A stretch of 64,000 bases of DNA from Ifrita kowaldi. Lineage: Eukaryota; Chordata; Aves; Passeriformes; Cinclosomatidae. Numbering within the stretch: the first letter of the stretch is position 1; every line of letters starts with the position of its first letter. A program made the position numbers and the translations under genes. Under the pieces are notes generated by a model. That model was not told where the DNA came from and made no database searches. It saw only the letters and a list, made by a program, of their open reading frames with translations. Below are positions 61,932 through 64,000 of the stretch, piece after piece. The stretch lies in contig VZRS01014558.1 in assembly GCA_013398055.1 (NCBI GenBank), forward strand, positions 186,924 through 250,923, in the 5' to 3' direction.

Positions 61932-64000
61932 TTCCCCAGCACACACATCAATGCATGTGCACACACACACTTGCAATTTAGTATGTAAATATTTATGCTC
62001 TGCCAATAACTGGGCATGTTTATAACCATGATAATTTATTACATTTGTTAGCATTAGGCCAAGAGTACAAAATTCCGTACCAGAATTTACATTTACCTTT
62101 TTGGAGGTAGTGAAATATGGTGAGGTAAAGAGAAAATGGCAGAAAAAGAACCACAGTGTGACAGACAGCTGATACTTGGAATTAGGACCAAGGAAAAAAG
62201 CTTGCAAAATATGGAAGGGGCACAAAATCACAGAAGAAAACCAAAACGTTCTCTTGTGCCAAGAAAAGATACAGAGAATCAAGAATGTACAGATGTGCTT
62301 AAGTGGCCTATGACAGACTGATGTAAAATAGTGAATTTGTGTTTTCAGAACCATAAACAACAATTTTGTTGGTCTACAATTCCTCACAGCAGTTAGTAGT
62401 CAATAACCAGCAGTGGTTTCTCAAAACAAGATTTTAATAGCTCAAAGAAAATCACAGTTCTATTTCATACTGCTAGTTCAGAGACATGACTGGTACTGCA
62501 GATCAGCAGTTCCACTCACACTGACAGGATGAAATCAAGCCAGTCAGTAAACAGTTTCCAACATGGAACTCCTAAGTCTTTCTAAGTTTTGATTTAAAAA
62601 CAGAGACTTGGATGGTCAGCAGTACTTGCACAAATCAGAGGTTATGTCCTCATCTGACACACATTACACAAGCTGACATTTCAACTGTAACTGGACTAAG
62701 GTTCCATTATGTTCAGCACTTCTCAAACCTCACTGCTTACTCATGCAACACTTGGATAATTTTTTGGACCATAAATGTCAGTAGTTACAGGAGAACATAA
62801 CCTGCATAAGCAGTGTAATAAAATCATTATCATAAAGTGGTATGGTGTGACTTGAACTGTATTAAGAAATACCTAGGTAAGGTGCTGTTCCATCATTCCA
62901 TATTGGGATAGAAAGATGTTTTTCAATTCTGTGCTTGTGTGTCCTGGTTCAGGACAGTAGTTTGCACTTCCCCTCTGCCCCTACACTTCCACAAACCCCC
63001 CACTCCAAAAAAAAAAGGTATTTGTCTAACTGTAACTCTTCAGTCCTAAGATGTAAAAGGGCAAAATACTGTGCTTGAAAGTTGTTCCACCATGAAAACC
63101 CTTTTGATATTGTCTTTACCTAGAAAAGCATGTTCAGTACAGATACATTTTTTAATGTTAAACTTCATTCTTTAGTGCATTTGGAACAAAACTATGTTAG
63201 CCTGTCAGAAAGAAGAAGTAGAAAGCTTCAAATAAGATTTATAAAAAAAAAATCTCCAAAACACAGGTGAGCTTTGTCAAGTCTAAACTCATCAACTTTT
63301 CTTCTTGATGTAAGTTGTAATAAAAAAAGTCTTTGCCAAGCAAGACCTTATGCTGTGCAAATTCAGCTGTGCCCATGTAGTGAAAAATCCATTTCAAAAC
63401 TATTGAAAATCAGGTTGTTTACTGAAATACCAAACAATTCACTAAAGCTTGCTTTGTTAATGAAATACACAGCTGATGTTCTGTGGAGAATGAAATCACC
63501 AAATGAAGTCATTAAATTAGCAGCGTATTAATATATTTGAAGGTCAAAAGGTGGACTTGTAACTCCATTCAGCTGTGCTCTTTCAAAAGTTGCAACAGAC
63601 TGACAGTCACTGCCAAGTCAGTATCAGCTGCAATCAATTAATTTCACTTGGTGAAAGTTCAAAAGGAGTGCTAGTGGTAGAGGATGGGTGCAAGAGAATA
63701 AATCATAAGTACATGGGAACAGTTTATAGGCACAGCATATCAAAATTTGAAATCTACCCATTAAAGATTAACCAGCAGTTACCAACTATCTGAAACGTTT
63801 TGGACAAGTTGTCTACAACTCATTTTCTTCAGGGAGAATATGCAAGCTGATCAAGAGAGCTTCTCAGGCCTACACAAGTTGAACATTTACTTGCTATTGG
63901 CTTGATTCAACATATTTTGTCCACCTGTTGAAATGGGTTTTCTGGACAACCTATGCTAGATGAAATTCTGACATCTCTTGGAGACACCTAAGCATGGTGG
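61932..64000. other. Gene-free stretch, right edge
   Basis: A short interrupted (CA)n run lies at about 61940-61970. The 156-codon minus frame at 61917-62387 starts in flanking sequence and has no recognised domain. The frames at 63274-63531 and 63575-63793 are also unrecognised. Nothing else is supported. Confidence 0.5.

Noticed and set aside
61917..62387. 156-codon minus-strand open frame
   Set aside because: It overlaps the CR1 tail boundary and a CA-rich run. The translation is rich in F, C and H without any recognised domain.
62936..63010. Possible start of another avian LTR ('tgtgtcctggttcaggacag')
   Set aside because: Only the opening phrase resembles LTR starts; the following sequence is not recognisable and no other end was found.
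1..64000. Search for tRNA, rRNA and well-known conserved microRNA sequences
   Set aside because: No cloverleaf with box A/B pairs, no rRNA motifs, and no well-known miRNA seed region with hairpin was noticed by eye. A covariance-model search could still find weak ones.

Overview
This window looks like non-coding nuclear DNA from a bird. The base composition is AT-rich. The interspersed repeats are chicken-repeat-1 (CR1) LINE 3' ends, an avian-type endogenous retrovirus LTR, and several decayed MIR-like SINE copies of the kind that survive in slowly evolving amniote genomes. Two assembly-style ambiguities (a single N at 36855 and 24 Ns at 57468-57491) also fit a draft vertebrate assembly. The bird assignment rests on recognising repeat families by eye, not on a database search.

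No protein-coding gene, tRNA or rRNA could be supported on either strand. The longest open frames (about 185 codons) show no recognisable domain, and several lie across transposon sequence. The window is therefore either part of a gene desert or the inside of a very large intron.

Layout. At 1-8400 there is unannotated sequence with three possible MIR remnants. At 8401-10048 there is a transposon cluster: a plus-strand LTR fragment, a CR1 tail, then a minus-strand retroviral 5' end consisting of leader, primer-binding site and full-length LTR. At 11-16 kb there are further MIR copies, a CR1 tail and a candidate regulatory block (13550-13860). At 17040-17560 there is the most distinctive block in the left half, a local CpG-retaining island of about 500 bp with clustered homeodomain, MAF and MEIS-like words. 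From 20 to 34 kb most of the sequence is featureless AT-rich DNA with a few candidate conserved blocks. The 34-39.5 kb part holds a diverged 66-bp tandem duplication (34704-34835) and a 700-bp candidate enhancer (38750-39460). The 43 kb part holds an older CR1 copy. The 48.7-55.2 kb part holds four closely spaced candidate regulatory blocks, of which 50820-51350 and 54820-55180 are the most motif-rich. The last 9 kb carries the N gap, a MIR 3' half, a (GAAAT)n microsatellite and a well-preserved CR1 3' end (61648-61931).

Inference: spaced CpG-rich, motif-dense blocks in an otherwise CpG-poor, gene-free landscape are what one expects beside a developmental transcription-factor gene. The target gene cannot be named from this sequence, and conservation has not been tested here. 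No novel protein system was found.
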